Assembly: GCA_028023455.1 (NCBI GenBank)
Contig: JAQFVV010006274.1
Location: 4,712,001-4,776,000 of the forward strand
Source of the DNA: Epiperipatus broadwayi
Taxonomy: Eukaryota; Onychophora; Udeonychophora; Euonychophora; Peripatidae
DNA: 64,000 nucleotides
Direction: 5' to 3'
Positions 20,345 to 30,581 of this stretch are shown here, one piece after another. Below the pieces are notes generated by a model. It was not told the origin of the DNA and ran no database searches. It saw nothing but the letters and a program-made list of their open reading frames with translations. Positions within the stretch are counted from its first letter, which is position 1. Every line of letters begins with the position of its first letter. The translations under genes were made by a program, and so were the position numbers.

Positions 20345-20840
20345 AAAAAGTTCTTATGGGAAAATATTAACTTTTGCCCATTTCAATGAGTTGGAACTAT
20401 TTTACAATTATATGATGATGAGATGCACTGTGACTTCTCCTTTATCAGAGTCAGGAATCTCTCAGCTACCATATCCAGAGAAACCTGTTAGCCACTTTAT
20501 CTTCCCTTTCAATTACCTGCCCTAAGTTTTCTCCATATTCTTATCTATTCCATTTCCACAACATAATCTTTGTCAATTCCATGGCCTTTATGCCTAAATT
20601 CCTTTATCTTTTTCCAAATTAAGAACTCATATTCTATATAATCCCTTTGTTTATATTTATTTCCCCACAACTTCTTATTTGTACCCTTTCCACTTGCAAG
20701 CAGTTACATTCAATTAATAGAAGTCTAATATTTTGTATGCTTTCCTTACACAACTTGCAGACTAAATCACCCACATTTTCCCATTTATGTATATATTCCC
20801 TTGTTGCTAAAGATCCAAAGATCCTATTCAAGCCTTAAAC
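20345..20840 (-). pseudogene. LINE C-terminal (zinc-binding) fragment
   Basis: On the minus strand an open stretch (20634-20831) reads FGSLATREYIHKWEN, then VCKLCKESIQ and LLLIEC, fitting the C-terminal 'W-x-x-x-CxxC-x-x-x-E-T-x-x-H-L-L-x-x-C' zinc-binding tail of CR1/Jockey/I-like LINE proteins, with the His not visible. Further frame fragments continue to about 20350. Truncated and broken; which LINE clade is unclear. Confidence 0.5.
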
Positions 20841-20940
20841 AATAAATTATTTTCTTTGTTATTAATATATATATTGCTTATAACACTTCTTTCATATACA
20901 CTTCAATGCAAACAAATTTCCCTAAAAATTTCTTTATTTT

Positions 20941-20985
20941 CCTTACAGTTTCGACTGTCCAGCAGTCTTCATCAGAGCTACAATA
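20941..20985 (-). ncRNA. Hammerhead-like motif, family C
   Basis: Reverse complement has CTGATGA (complement of 20969-20975), one extra A, a perfect 5-bp stem II GACTG / CAGTC with loop CTGGA, and GAAACTGTAAGG. The extra A after the core box and the lack of a clear stem III make activity doubtful; it matches the layout of PLE hammerheads. The same repeat, extended by the shared flank GCTTATAACACTTCTTTCAT, is found three more times at 23.03-23.33 kb. Confidence 0.5.
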
Positions 20986-22375
20986 TTTGAACAATATAAA
21001 TACATAACCATCATTTCACATATATATAAAATACACATATATATCAAAATATATACATATATTCCCTTCATACATATATATAGATCTACATCACCCCTAG
21101 ACATATATATATAAATTCCATACCTACATCTATATATACATATGTATATCCAAATATATACCCATACATCTTTTAAACATATATATATATACACAGATTC
21201 ACATACACCCATAGACATATATATATACAAATCCACATATACATTTATAAATACACATCTATATGTATACTCAACTTATATATATAAAATATACAAAATA
21301 TATCCAATACATCATTTTTTTTAAATTTACCCTTTAAAACTTTTATTTTTACTTTTTTTAATTTTTTTATTAAAAAATCATTTAAATATCATTTTTTTTA
21401 TTAATATTATTTTATAATTTTCCTTTCATCATTTCTTATTATCTATCTTATTTAATTATTATCTAATATATAATATCTTTTTTACTTTAATATCTCTAAT
21501 TTTAATTTTTAAAAACTTTTATCTTTATATCATTAATTTATATTTTTTCTAATACTACTACCTCTATGCTTCTTCTCTGCTTTAATTAAAATGACGTTTT
21601 TTTTTTTTTTAAATTTTCTATCTTATTATTCCTTTAAAACAACTCCCTCTGTTATCAATTTTATAAAACTTATAATTCTATTTTAAACTTACAACTTTTA
21701 TATTTATTAACAATATTCGAATAATATAAATTCAAATACATAGCCATCATTTCACATATAAATATACACATGAATATCAAATATCCATATATCCCCTAGA
21801 TACAGATATATATATTTCCATCATCTCTAGACATATATATATATAAATAAAAAATTCCATACGTACATTCTATATATACGTATGGATATTCAAATATATA
21901 CACATATATCCTTTAAACTTACATTTATATATACACCGATACACATACACCCATATACCAATCCATATATATATATATAATATATGAAACATATCCAATA
22001 CACCATTTTTTATATTACCTTTAAAAAATTTTTTTTTAAACATTACACTTTTACTATTTATTATTATTTTATTATTAATATTATTTTTATAATCTTCCTT
22101 TCACCATTTCTTACTATCTATATTGTTTAATTATTATCTAATATATAATATCTCTCTTACTTTAATATCTATAATTTTAATTTTTTACTTCTACCTTTTT
22201 ATCACTAATTTATATTTCTCTCTTTAATTGTATTACTTTTGTTCTCTGCCATTTTAAAGTAATTGTTTTTTCAATTTTTCTATCTTTTTATTCCTTTATA
22301 ACAACCCCTTTTGTTATCAGTTTTATAAAACTTATAACTCTATTTTTTAAAAAACCTATATTTATTAACAATATT
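20985..22375. repeat. 0.73-kb tandem duplication in the PLE 3' region
   Basis: CCATCATTTCACATAT occurs at 21008 and 21744 (spacing 736). Matching continues through the TATA-rich section, the ATCCAATACA-CATTTTTT junction, TTATCTAATATATAATATCT and TTATAAAACTTATAA, ending both times in TTTATTAACAATATT. The two units differ by many substitutions and small indels, so it is old. The plus strand is strongly T-rich, i.e. A-rich on the PLE sense strand. Confidence 0.8.
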
Positions 22376-22599
22376 TACAAGTCTTTATCTATATCCACAT
22401 ATTATAACTTTTACCATACTTTCTTTTATTACTATTATCAATCAATAACAATAATGCTATAACTAATATCATTTTCAAAACCTATTTTTATTTTCATATT
22501 CAATATATTTCCCTACATATATATACATACCTACACATAATACATATATACTTATTTTTTATTACTAATAACCCTGTAAATCCAATTCTAAACCTACCA

Positions 22600-22990
22600 A
22601 CACAAGGTTCTTAGTCTCCCATCCCTATTTAAACTAAACTTTATCCTTTTAATTAATATTGTTTCTTTTATTTTTCTATCTCTTCTTTTATTAGTATATC
22701 CTAGCATTTTAATACACTCTTTGTCAAATACATGCCCTGTTTCCATAGTATGCAAATAAATTGGTGAATTTTTGTCTTATCTATGTTGATTTAACCTTGT
22801 AAAAATAGAATTCTTTGTCTCACCTACATATTTAGTCCTTATCATATAATTTCTATAATATCTACAATCTATCTCATATACCCCATTTATACATTTTCCT
22901 ATATCCTTAATATATTTATTATCTAATATATTCATTAAATTTTTTCTTCTTTTATTTACTATCTTATATTTAGTGTCTTCTCTTATTCTT
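22600..22990 (-). pseudogene. Penelope-like GIY-YIG endonuclease remnant
   Basis: The minus strand reads GVYEIDCRYY, then TKYVGETKNSIFTRLNQHR (complement of about 22778-22834) and LHTMETGHVFD, with a downstream K-E-T-I-L-I-K segment; this is the GIY-YIG endonuclease of PLEs, with GVY as the GIY box and YVG as the YIG box. A stop follows QHR. Upstream the linker with L-x-N-x-x-D-K precedes it. AT-rich codon use and the stop indicate a dead copy. Confidence 0.75.
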
Positions 22991-23029
22991 CTCTTTCACT
23001 TTCTTTGCATATCTTCATATAATCATATA

Positions 23030-23330
23030 TATATATATTGCTTATAACACTTCTTTCATATACACTTCAATGCAAACAAATTTTCTTAAATACTTTATTT
23101 TCCTTACTGTTTTGACTGTCCAGCAGTCTTCATCAGAGCTCTGATGAAGACCACCGGACAGTCAAAACTGTAAAAAAAATTAAGTTTTTAAGAAAATTTG
23201 TTTGCATTGAAGTGTAGCTCTGATGAAGACTGCTGGACAGTGGAAACTGTAAGGAAAATAAAGTAGTTTTTAAGAAAATTTGTTTGCATTGAAGTGTATA
23301 TGAAAGAAGTGTTATAAGCAATATACCCTA
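23030..23330. repeat. Head-to-head cluster of three family C hammerhead repeats
   Basis: One antisense copy (about 23035-23137) meets two sense copies (23138-23215 and 23216-23325) at the palindrome TCATCAGAGCTCTGATGA. All share the TTGCATTGAAGTGTA and GTTATAAGCAATATA flanks with the 20.86-20.99 kb copy. Cores are at 23129-23135 (-), 23140-23146 (+) and 23219-23225 (+). Stem II is GACTG / CAGT in the last copy but is disturbed in the middle one (ACCACCGG); only the last keeps GAAA. Confidence 0.7.
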
Positions 23331-23339
23331 TATTTAATT

Positions 23340-23985
23340 ACATTATAACTTTTATTAATTTTTCTAATAATTTTATTAACACTCTTAACTATATTATTAC
23401 TATGTTTTAACACCTATATACGCCTTTATATTCTTCCTATATTTATCGCTGTCTTCTTCCTTATCACCTTTTTTATATTTTTCTTGTTAATTTTATATTC
23501 TTCACTATTACTTTCTCTGGATATTCATTTTCTTTAAATTCCTTGACTATTAATTCTACTTCTTTTATATTTCTTTTCACTTGAACAATAATTAATAGCC
23601 ATACATATTCTTGAACTTATACTATTTATTTTATATTTATTATCTGTATTAGAATTCCAATTCATTATATTACTATTCCCATTCCTTTTTTTATACACTG
23701 ATGTTTCTATCTACATCTATTTTTAACATAAGTTTTGTTAACAATATATCTAAATATGATAACTTATTATCTTTCTCTCCTTCCACTGTGAATTTAATAT
23801 TTCTATCTAATTTATTAATTTTATCTAAATACTTATCTATGTCTTTCACTTCTATTAAAAATTAATAAATAATCATCTACATACCCTTTTAACTGTATTG
23901 GTCCAATTTCCTCATCATCTTTTTTCTATTTCCTCCATATATATACTGATAGAACTCATCCTTGCCTGTATGACATTCCCAAGTT
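23340..23985 (-). pseudogene. Penelope-like reverse transcriptase remnant
   Basis: On the minus strand, in more than one frame, it reads KGYVDDYLLIF (YVDD catalytic box, complement of 23872-23883), preceded by a SSISIYMEE segment corresponding to S-P-x-L-A-N-I-F-M-E, followed by LDKINKLDRNIKFTVEGE and LSYLDILLTK, equal to the L-x-x-L-N-x-x-x-x-x-I-x-F-T-x-E-x-E-x-x-x-x-L-x-F-L-D motif of PLE polymerases. Several frameshifts and stops. The N-terminal half is missing where the L1/Tx1-like remnant begins (about 23990). Confidence 0.78.
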
Positions 23986-23989
23986 CATA

Positions 23990-25290
23990 CTCATACATCT
24001 TCATGTCTTTACCATCCCTATTATCAAATGAATGGTTGACCTTCTGGCTGATGGCAACCAGAAAATCGATGGAGTGTGTCCAATTGCCATGGTTCCCCTT
24101 ATTAAGAAATGGGAAGCCTCACCTTGGTTGGACAACCTCCGGCCAATTTCGATGTTGCCCTTAATAGTAAAGACAATCAAGAGCCTAATTAAAGAAAAGA
24201 TCCAAGACATCATCATAGATCAATTGTCCTCATACCAATTTTCCAAGAGGGGGAGCTCGACTACCAATGCCATCAGCCATTTTCACCTTCTCATAGACAT
24301 GTTCACAGGAGAAAAATGTCCCAACCGATTGCAGTTCAACTTGACTTTACTGGGGCCTTTGATTGCAGCAGGATCGACATATTACTTAGTATGCTGGAGG
24401 AATTCCAAGTGCCTTTGGCATAGCTTCAAATGAGAAAGAACCTGCTTCACAATTGGGAGGTATTTCTCTCTCTGAATGGCAGTGGCTCCAAAATTTTGGC
24501 CCTCCATTCCTCAGAGCTCACCACTAAGTACACTCCTCTTTACAGCCTATGTGAACCCATTACTGCTAAGCATTGAGGCTCTTTCCTGGGATAGGCATCC
24601 CTATGCTGAGGGAGAAAATTTGCTATATTTCCTATATGGATGAGGTGGTGGTGTTCCTCTTATCTCGGGATGAGGCAAGTAAATACCAGGTAGGTTTGAA
24701 CCCCCTTAGAAATTTCTCGGCTTCCCCCTAGCCTCCTCCATCCACTATGAGGAAGAAACTTGAAACTTCCTTATTAGCTAAGGTCAATTCAACAGTAACA
24801 TCACTATCTAAGGTCTACCTGTCCTTGTTGGGGAAGGTAGCACTACTGAATGCTGTAGTATTGCCCAAAATAACATACTATCTGGCAGGATTTTCCCCCA
24901 TGTGCAAGTTTACTCAAAATATTGAAACCTTTTGCAGAAAACTTTGCTGGAAAGGCAAGACTCCTGTCATCAGCCTCAGCCTATTACAAAAACCCAAGCT
25001 TCTTAATGGCCTTAGTCTTCCCTCGCTGCAGATTTTTTACCTCCAACGAACTCATAATGTACTAGTCAAGATTTTTTAAGAATAATCCCGATATGAAGTG
25101 CCCCTTCCCCATGGAAAAGGTTGAGCCTACCGATTGAACACCTAGATGAAGCATTTGGTTACAAAAGCAAATTACTGTGATTATTCAAAATTTCCGGTCA
25201 TTGGGTTCCCTTTTCCAGGGGAAATTATCATATTGGGAAGTTTATCGATTAATGTTTCCCCAAAAAACTATATCCGTTAATATACTCCCT
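23990..25290 (+). mobile_element. L1/Tx1-like LINE remnant
   Basis: A GC-richer island with several frames. 24032-24433 contains VPLIKKWEASPW-like text followed by LRPISMLPLIVKTIKSLI and YQFSKRGSSTTNAI, the RT fingers/palm entry. Near 24545 LLFTAYVNPLL, then GIGIP and a polymerase box YMDE (24633-24644) in place of YADD. 24747-25079 contains LSLLGKVALLNAVVLPKITY and CWKGKTPVISLSLLQKPK followed by GLSLPSLQIFYLQ, which is the typical thumb/C-terminal region of L1/Tx1-type LINEs. The altered catalytic box, stops and frameshifts show it is inactive. Ends are not determined. Confidence 0.7.
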
Positions 25291-25299
25291 ATAGTTTAA

Positions 25300-27155
25300 T
25301 CTCTCGATTTTCCAAATTAACAAAATTCATCAAACTGAGTCCAAAATTTGTATTAAAATGAAACTCTACAAGAATTCCTTATCAATAAATCTATTAGATA
25401 ATCTTGCATTACATAATATCCAATCACAGCATTATTTTACAGATACTATAGGTTTCAATTGGATATTTACAGAATTACAATCACTGATATTATTCATTTA
25501 CTTAAATTTCCAGTCAATCAATTATAAAAATGGATTTTATAACAATTAAACTATAAAAAAAAAACGATTATTGGCAGTTGTTCAAACCAGATAGATATTA
25601 AGATATACTAGTTAATAAATTTTATGATCTCCCCCTTCACAGAAGTTTAAAGGTAATTAAGACAAATTATTTTGACTAATGCCAGAACACAAACTATTAA
25701 GATTTTTGTAACAGTGCAAGATAAGCTTTTTAATAATTAATCATGAACTAAATTATTTCTACTAGTAATATTGACCTAGATAAGCAAACAAATATTTCAA
25801 AGTAGTGACAAATATAAAATTCATATCTAATCAGACTTAATAATAATAATAATCATATAAAAGAAAAAAAAAACATGTGTGTGTATAATCATATCTCACC
25901 CACCGATATTGGTTTGATCATAGACCAAAATCTAAGTGTCAAAAATTACCTTGCACACTCATAATGATTAGACAAATTCATCAAATTTTTAATTGACTCT
26001 AAATTTATTGGTTTGTAATTAAAAAATTAATAATAGTAGTAATAAATTTAAAAATAAATAAATAAAAGAACAAAACAACCGAAAAAAAACAAACTACAAA
26101 TGCTATTTCTCTTGGATATATCTAATTAATTTGAAAATCAATTATTTTATAAAAATCAATAACAAACAATAAGTAAATATATGCATGAAACTAAAAAATG
26201 GGTTGTATGACAATAATATTATATATAAACTGACGACATATTTTAGATATCTTTCTGAGACTCAATATACAATGATAAAAAATAAATAAATAAATAAAAA
26301 CTGATCTTAATTTATTCACTAATGTGATTTCTAAATAATTAAATTAACGTAAAAATCCTTTGTATTTAAACCCATCTAAATGAATATTTAAACACTTGAA
26401 AACATCTGTCGTAAATTGATCTATATCATCAGATAAGAGTTTAAATAATAATAACAAAAAAATGAATATCTCCGACTTTTTGTCTATGAATTCTATAATA
26501 ACCTATATATATATACTATTTAATCATGTTTTAAAATAAAATACGAACAAAACGTACTTTTTTAAAAAAAAACAATATATATATACAGTATAGAGACATC
26601 ATACCATCTAAGTGAAAATTCTTTCCCTTTCTACCACCAATCCATCGTAGTCCTATTTCTTCATTTCTGATCTAAATGCATAGAAACAATGTTCCTTAAG
26701 CAGAGAATAATTGAGACACCCAGGCTTATTATATACCTGTGTTTATAATAAAACATGAATAATAACAATCACGGATTTGAATTCAATTACTTTTAAATTA
26801 CGATATTTTTCTTTCAAGTATACAAATATATCCAACTTTTTTTAAAAAATAACAAATACTTAGCCGATGCAAAATCAGAACAGCACTGATATTTTCTTAT
26901 TTTTTCATTGGTAATAATATATAAAGAGAATTCTTTCAATGACAAAATAACGGATGAATAAATGCTAGCCGTTTTTTTTTCAAATTACGAAAGTGAAATT
27001 TCGATTGCTAAATATCACATGGAAGTTGCGTTAATCAATCTTGTGAAATTCATTGATCAGAAATATGATATACATACACATATCATGAGGTTTGTATTCA
27101 TTACAAATATATAAATGAAATCCTAGATTTTGACTGGAATATTTTTATAGCTTAC
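25300..27155. other. No feature except one short repeat fragment
   Basis: AT-rich sequence. At 26711-26747 the text GAGACACCCAGGCTTATTAT with TACCTGTG matches the outer end of the 28 kb and 49 kb family A elements (ACACAGGCTTATTATATACC); it looks like a solitary terminal fragment. Nothing else is supportable. Confidence 0.5.
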
Positions 27156-27215
27156 TTGCAAGGCCATGCATTTGATGAGTTTTTACTTATTTATTACATT
27201 TTACCATTTCCCCAG

Positions 27216-27347
27216 GAATTTCATCAACAATCTGCCCCAATTGAATGGGGAGACAGTTGGGTTTATCCTCCCATGGTTTTAGAAATTAATCACTTAAACA
27301 ATAAAATTATAAGAACTGAAGTTACAGCATTTCAATTCTATTTATAA
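27216..27347 (+). CDS. Candidate 3'-terminal exon, unknown protein
   Basis: A strong acceptor-like tract (TTTATTACATTTTACCATTT then CCCCAG) ends at 27215. It is followed by an open segment of 43 codons and a TAA stop: EFHQQSAPIEWGDSWVYPPM, then VLEINHLNNKIIRTEVTAFQ and FYL. An AATAAA is present about 80 bp downstream (about 27431). Composition is less biased than surrounding frames. I recognise no domain. It could be a real last exon or a chance frame. Confidence 0.25.
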   Translation, partial: EFHQQSAPIEWGDSWVYPPMVLEINHLNNKIIRTEVTAFQFYL

Positions 27348-27998
27348 CACACCCTTGCTGATGTCAATGTTGTTAAGGCAATTGTCCAATATCGGTGAAA
27401 GATAACTCGTTGATATAAAAAAATTGTTCAATAAAATTTGCGTCCAATGCAACGAATAAAATGAAGACTTTCAAATAAATAGTAAAATAACAACCTGTTT
27501 ACAATTTCAATATTATTTTTCATTTTTAACCAAAAATAAAGAATTCCTATTACTTTTTCAAGACCTTTTAATGAATATATATATCTTTTACATATATTTT
27601 TCATAATATATTGCAATATTAATTAATAAACAAACATTTAATCTAGTAAAAAGTAAGTTGTTGGCGAATGTAATACCAGAAATTGAAATATATAATATTA
27701 ATTTTATTCAAGAGATCTTTTTATCGTTCACTTAATTATTTTCTCACATTTATTTAGCTATTCGCTTATTTATATTTCCCCCTAAACTGATCACAATCAA
27801 TTTATGATTTGATGCTAATATTAATAAATAAGAACATTGTTTGAATAAGTTAACATTAATACATCAACACCTCCAAAATCCATAGATCAAGAGAAATGAA
27901 ATCAAACACGATCAACAAAGTTTATTTATATATATACACTGGGCACTTACAATATATATTAATAACTGAAACACAGGCTTATTATATACCCGTATCTA

Positions 27999-28034
<36 letters not shown>

Positions 28035-28110
28035 GGGTATATGAGGACAAACTTTCACACGACCCACCACTCTATCTAATAACACTGATACACTCAAACA
28101 CATATATGTT

Positions 28111-28187
28111 GAAAAGATAAATAATCACCAATAAATAACCGTATTTCGTGCTAAACCAGCAATCATAAGTTGGTCCAGATTATCATC
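28111..28187 (-). ncRNA. Hammerhead-like ribozyme, family A (left arm, decayed)
   Basis: Reverse complement has CTTATGA (complement of 28163-28169; G5 to T), TTGCT / AGCAC around GGTTT, an intact GAAA and an expanded stem III region before TTGG. The G5 change predicts loss of cleavage. Confidence 0.6.
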
Positions 28188-28491
28188 ACACATATATACT
28201 ATAAGGGCTCAGATATATATTAAGATAGACAATCCTCATACTTTAATGGACAGGCTTCAATCTTCTCCACACTCCAACTTTTCAACCGTCCATCCAATTG
28301 AAAATTTGATGATGAATGCTCAAAGGCAAGAATCTCGGCCCCAAAGTGGCCTTTGAGCATTCCATCATCAGATTTTCAATTGGATGGATGATTGAAGATT
28401 TGGAGTGTGGAGTATATTGAAGCCTGTCCTTTAAAGTATGAGGATTGTCTATCTTAATATATACCTGAGCACTTATAGTATATATGTGTGG

Positions 28492-28561
28492 AGATAATAA
28501 TCTGGACCAACTGATGATTGCTGGTTTAGCATGAAATACAGATATTGGTGATCATTTATCT
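28492..28561 (+). ncRNA. Type I hammerhead ribozyme, family A, intact core
   Basis: CTGATGA at 28511-28517, GAAA at 28533-28536, stem III segment ATACAGAT with A15.1-U16.1 and one further pair, H17 = A28544. Stem I: CCAA (28507-28510) with TTGG (28545-28548), an internal loop, then AGATAA (28492-28497) with TTATCT (28556-28561). Stem II is TGCT / AGCA around GGTTT with a T-T mismatch at 10.1/11.1. All catalytic nucleotides are present; the mismatch and AUA triplet may slow cleavage. Predicted cut after A28544. Confidence 0.75.
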
Positions 28562-29012
28562 TTTCAACATATATGTGTTTGAGTGTATCAGTTTTATTAG
28601 ATAGAGTGGAGAGTTGTGGGTTGTGTGAAAGTCAGTGCTCATATACCCTATGTATTACGTATATATAGACACAGGTATATAATAAGCCTGTATTTCAGTT
28701 ATTACATTGTAGAGATGTCTGTTCATCCTCGCATGTGTATTAAACAGAACATGTCCTGAATATGTGGGGTTCAGATTGGCTTTAGGTCAACATGGGTGTG
28801 ATAAGAATCTCGACCTCAGGGTGACCTTTGAGCATTCCATCATCAGATTTTCAATTGGATGGACGGTTGAAGAGTTGGAGTAGATTGAAGCCTGTCCATT
28901 AAAGTATGAGGATTGTCTATCTTAATATATATCTGAGCATTTATAGTATATATGTGTGGAAATGATAATCTGGACCAATTGATGATTGCTGGTTTAGCAT
29001 GAAATACATATA
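28545..29012 (+). ncRNA. Predicted 468-nt unit-length RNA between two hammerhead cleavage sites
   Basis: If both flanking ribozymes cut a longer transcript, the product is exactly 468 nt with matching ends suitable for circularisation, as in retrozyme RNAs. The upstream ribozyme has an intact core; the downstream one has C3 changed to T, so release of the 3' end would need another copy or an ancestral state. Prediction only. Confidence 0.4.
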
Positions 29013-29035
29013 TTGGCGATTATTTACCTTTTCAA
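28959..29035 (+). ncRNA. Hammerhead-like ribozyme, family A (near-intact)
   Basis: Core TTGATGA (28979-28985; only C3 is changed), TTGCT / AGCAT, GAAA intact, stem III ATACATAT, H17 = A29012, CCAA / TTGG stem I. A single core substitution separates it from the consensus. Confidence 0.7.
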
Positions 29036-29599
29036 CATATATGTGTTTGAGTGTATCAGTGTTATTAGATAGAGTGGAGAGTGGTGGCTCGTGTGAATGT
29101 CTGTGCTCATATCCCTATATATTAAATATATATTAATATAGATAATAATAACAAGGCTGCAGAAAGGAGTTTTCTATTAACTGAAAGGAGACCCTTTGAT
29201 TCTCCTTGGAGGCCCTAAAGGAACCGAGAAGGGCAAATTTCTAATGTCCGCTCCATATGTTCTTGTCACTGCAGCTGTTATTACTATGTGATTATTCATA
29301 TAATATACAAACATGGATGGGTTGATCACAAACATGCATTAGCCAGCATGGTGAGTTTATTGGCTTTTTACCTCTGAGTTTAAGATCAAAAAACACCATG
29401 GTCTTCTCAGCTTCCTAATAAGGCAGAATGAATCTATGGGTGAATGAAAATTTTTTTTCTAATAGATATCTACAAACAGACAAAAATAAATCATGGTCCT
29501 TATTCCCAGGAGGCTGTAAAGTCACCAACCAAGATAGCAATTGGTGGTCGAAGGGTGCTAAGAATCCCGATTGAGAACCCACATTGCCATTTGATGATA

Positions 29600-30380
29600 A
29601 CTTTTTATTTAAGTATTTACAACTGCAGATCACTTTCAAGTGAAGGAAGATTGCAAGAATTAGAAGAACTGTCTTATATTAAATGGGACATTATTGGATT
29701 TTAGAAGTTAGAAGAAAAGGCGAAGAGACAATTGATTTAAAAGGTGGACATATACTCTATTATAAAGGCACAAATATTGGAAATACAAGTGGAGTAGGAT
29801 TCATTATAAATAAAAAGTGGTAGAACATTGCGGAGATTGATGGTGTATCAGACAGAGTGGTAAGATTAGTTATACAACTTAATAGCAGATACCAAATGCA
29901 GATAATTCAGGTTTATGCCCCAATGAGTTCTCATAGTGATGAAGTAGTAGAAGATTTTTATATGGATGTATAAAAGGCTTTTGATCAGAATAAACAACAT
30001 TTTAAAATTGTTATGGGAGACTTTAATGCTAGAATTGGTAAACAAATGAAAGATAAAAGTGCTTTAGGTAATTTTGTTTATGGTAATAGAATTGAGGACA
30101 TAGACTTGTGGAGTTTGCAGAAAAAAAAACCTTTATATTATGAATTCTTTTTTTGAAAAAAAAAAAAATGTTAAAAGGAAATGGACATGGAAGCATCCAA
30201 ATGAAGGTACAGAAGAATTGGATTATACTTTGAGTAACAGAAAATACATATTTCAAGATTGTAATGTTCTTAATAAATTTAACATAGCGAGTGCTCATCG
30301 ATTAGTAAGATGTAAGATAAGTGCTAATGTAAAACTAGAAAGACAAACAATTATTAAGGAAAACAATATATACAGTTAAT
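29600..30380 (+). pseudogene. RTE LINE endonuclease domain (broken)
   Basis: YNCRSL at 29618 (the Asn-bearing first APE motif), then after a frameshift at about 29702 EVRRKGEETIDL (catalytic Glu), IIQVYAPMSSH and VMGDFNARIG (30010-30039; catalytic Asp and Asn). This endonuclease would nick target DNA. Stops occur at about 29820 and 29970, and an A-rich slippage zone (30120-30170) breaks the frame again. The continuation reads TWKHPNEGTEELDYTLSN (the W-x-x-P ... D-Y-x-L end of the domain). Confidence 0.82.
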
Positions 30381-30581
30381 ATTCCTAATCTTCAGAAACA
30401 TTCTAATGAATTTAAATTAGAACTTACAAATTGGTTTCAAGTATTAGTAGATTTTGAACATTATTCAGATTTGAATGAAATTAATATGAAAATAACTGAT
30501 ACACTTTTAAAAACTGCAACAAAGTTAGCTGTAGAAAAAAGCAGCAACTGACCAATAAAATTTCTACTGAGACTAGAGAAT

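Larger units (their letters stand above)
20855..23985 (-). mobile_element. Penelope-like element on the minus strand, rearranged
   Basis: Reading the minus strand: reverse transcriptase remnant (about 23985 down to 23340), a hammerhead-bearing inverted repeat cluster (23325-23030), GIY-YIG endonuclease remnant (about 22990-22600), a long 3' region containing a 0.73 kb tandem duplication, and a terminal hammerhead repeat (20990-20855). Coding parts and ribozymes share the strand, as expected. The cluster between polymerase and endonuclease is out of place and is probably a later insertion or a product of recombination between copies. Confidence 0.7.
27960..29115. repeat. Family A hammerhead array: fold-back plus tandem unit
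   Basis: Arms 27960-28335 and 28340-28705 are near-perfect inverted repeats about 370 bp each, meeting at about 28338 (ATCTCGGCC / GGCC). Outer ends are TAATAACTGAAACACAGG and CCTGTATTTCAGTTATTA. A further sense unit (about 28700-29115) follows, with ribozyme cores 468 bp apart (28511 and 28979). Unit text includes GAGCATTCCATCATCAG, TTTTCAATTGGATGGA, GAAGCCTGTC and TATATATGTGTGGA before the ribozyme. (TC)n(TA)n lies at 27999-28033. No ORF. Confidence 0.88.
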
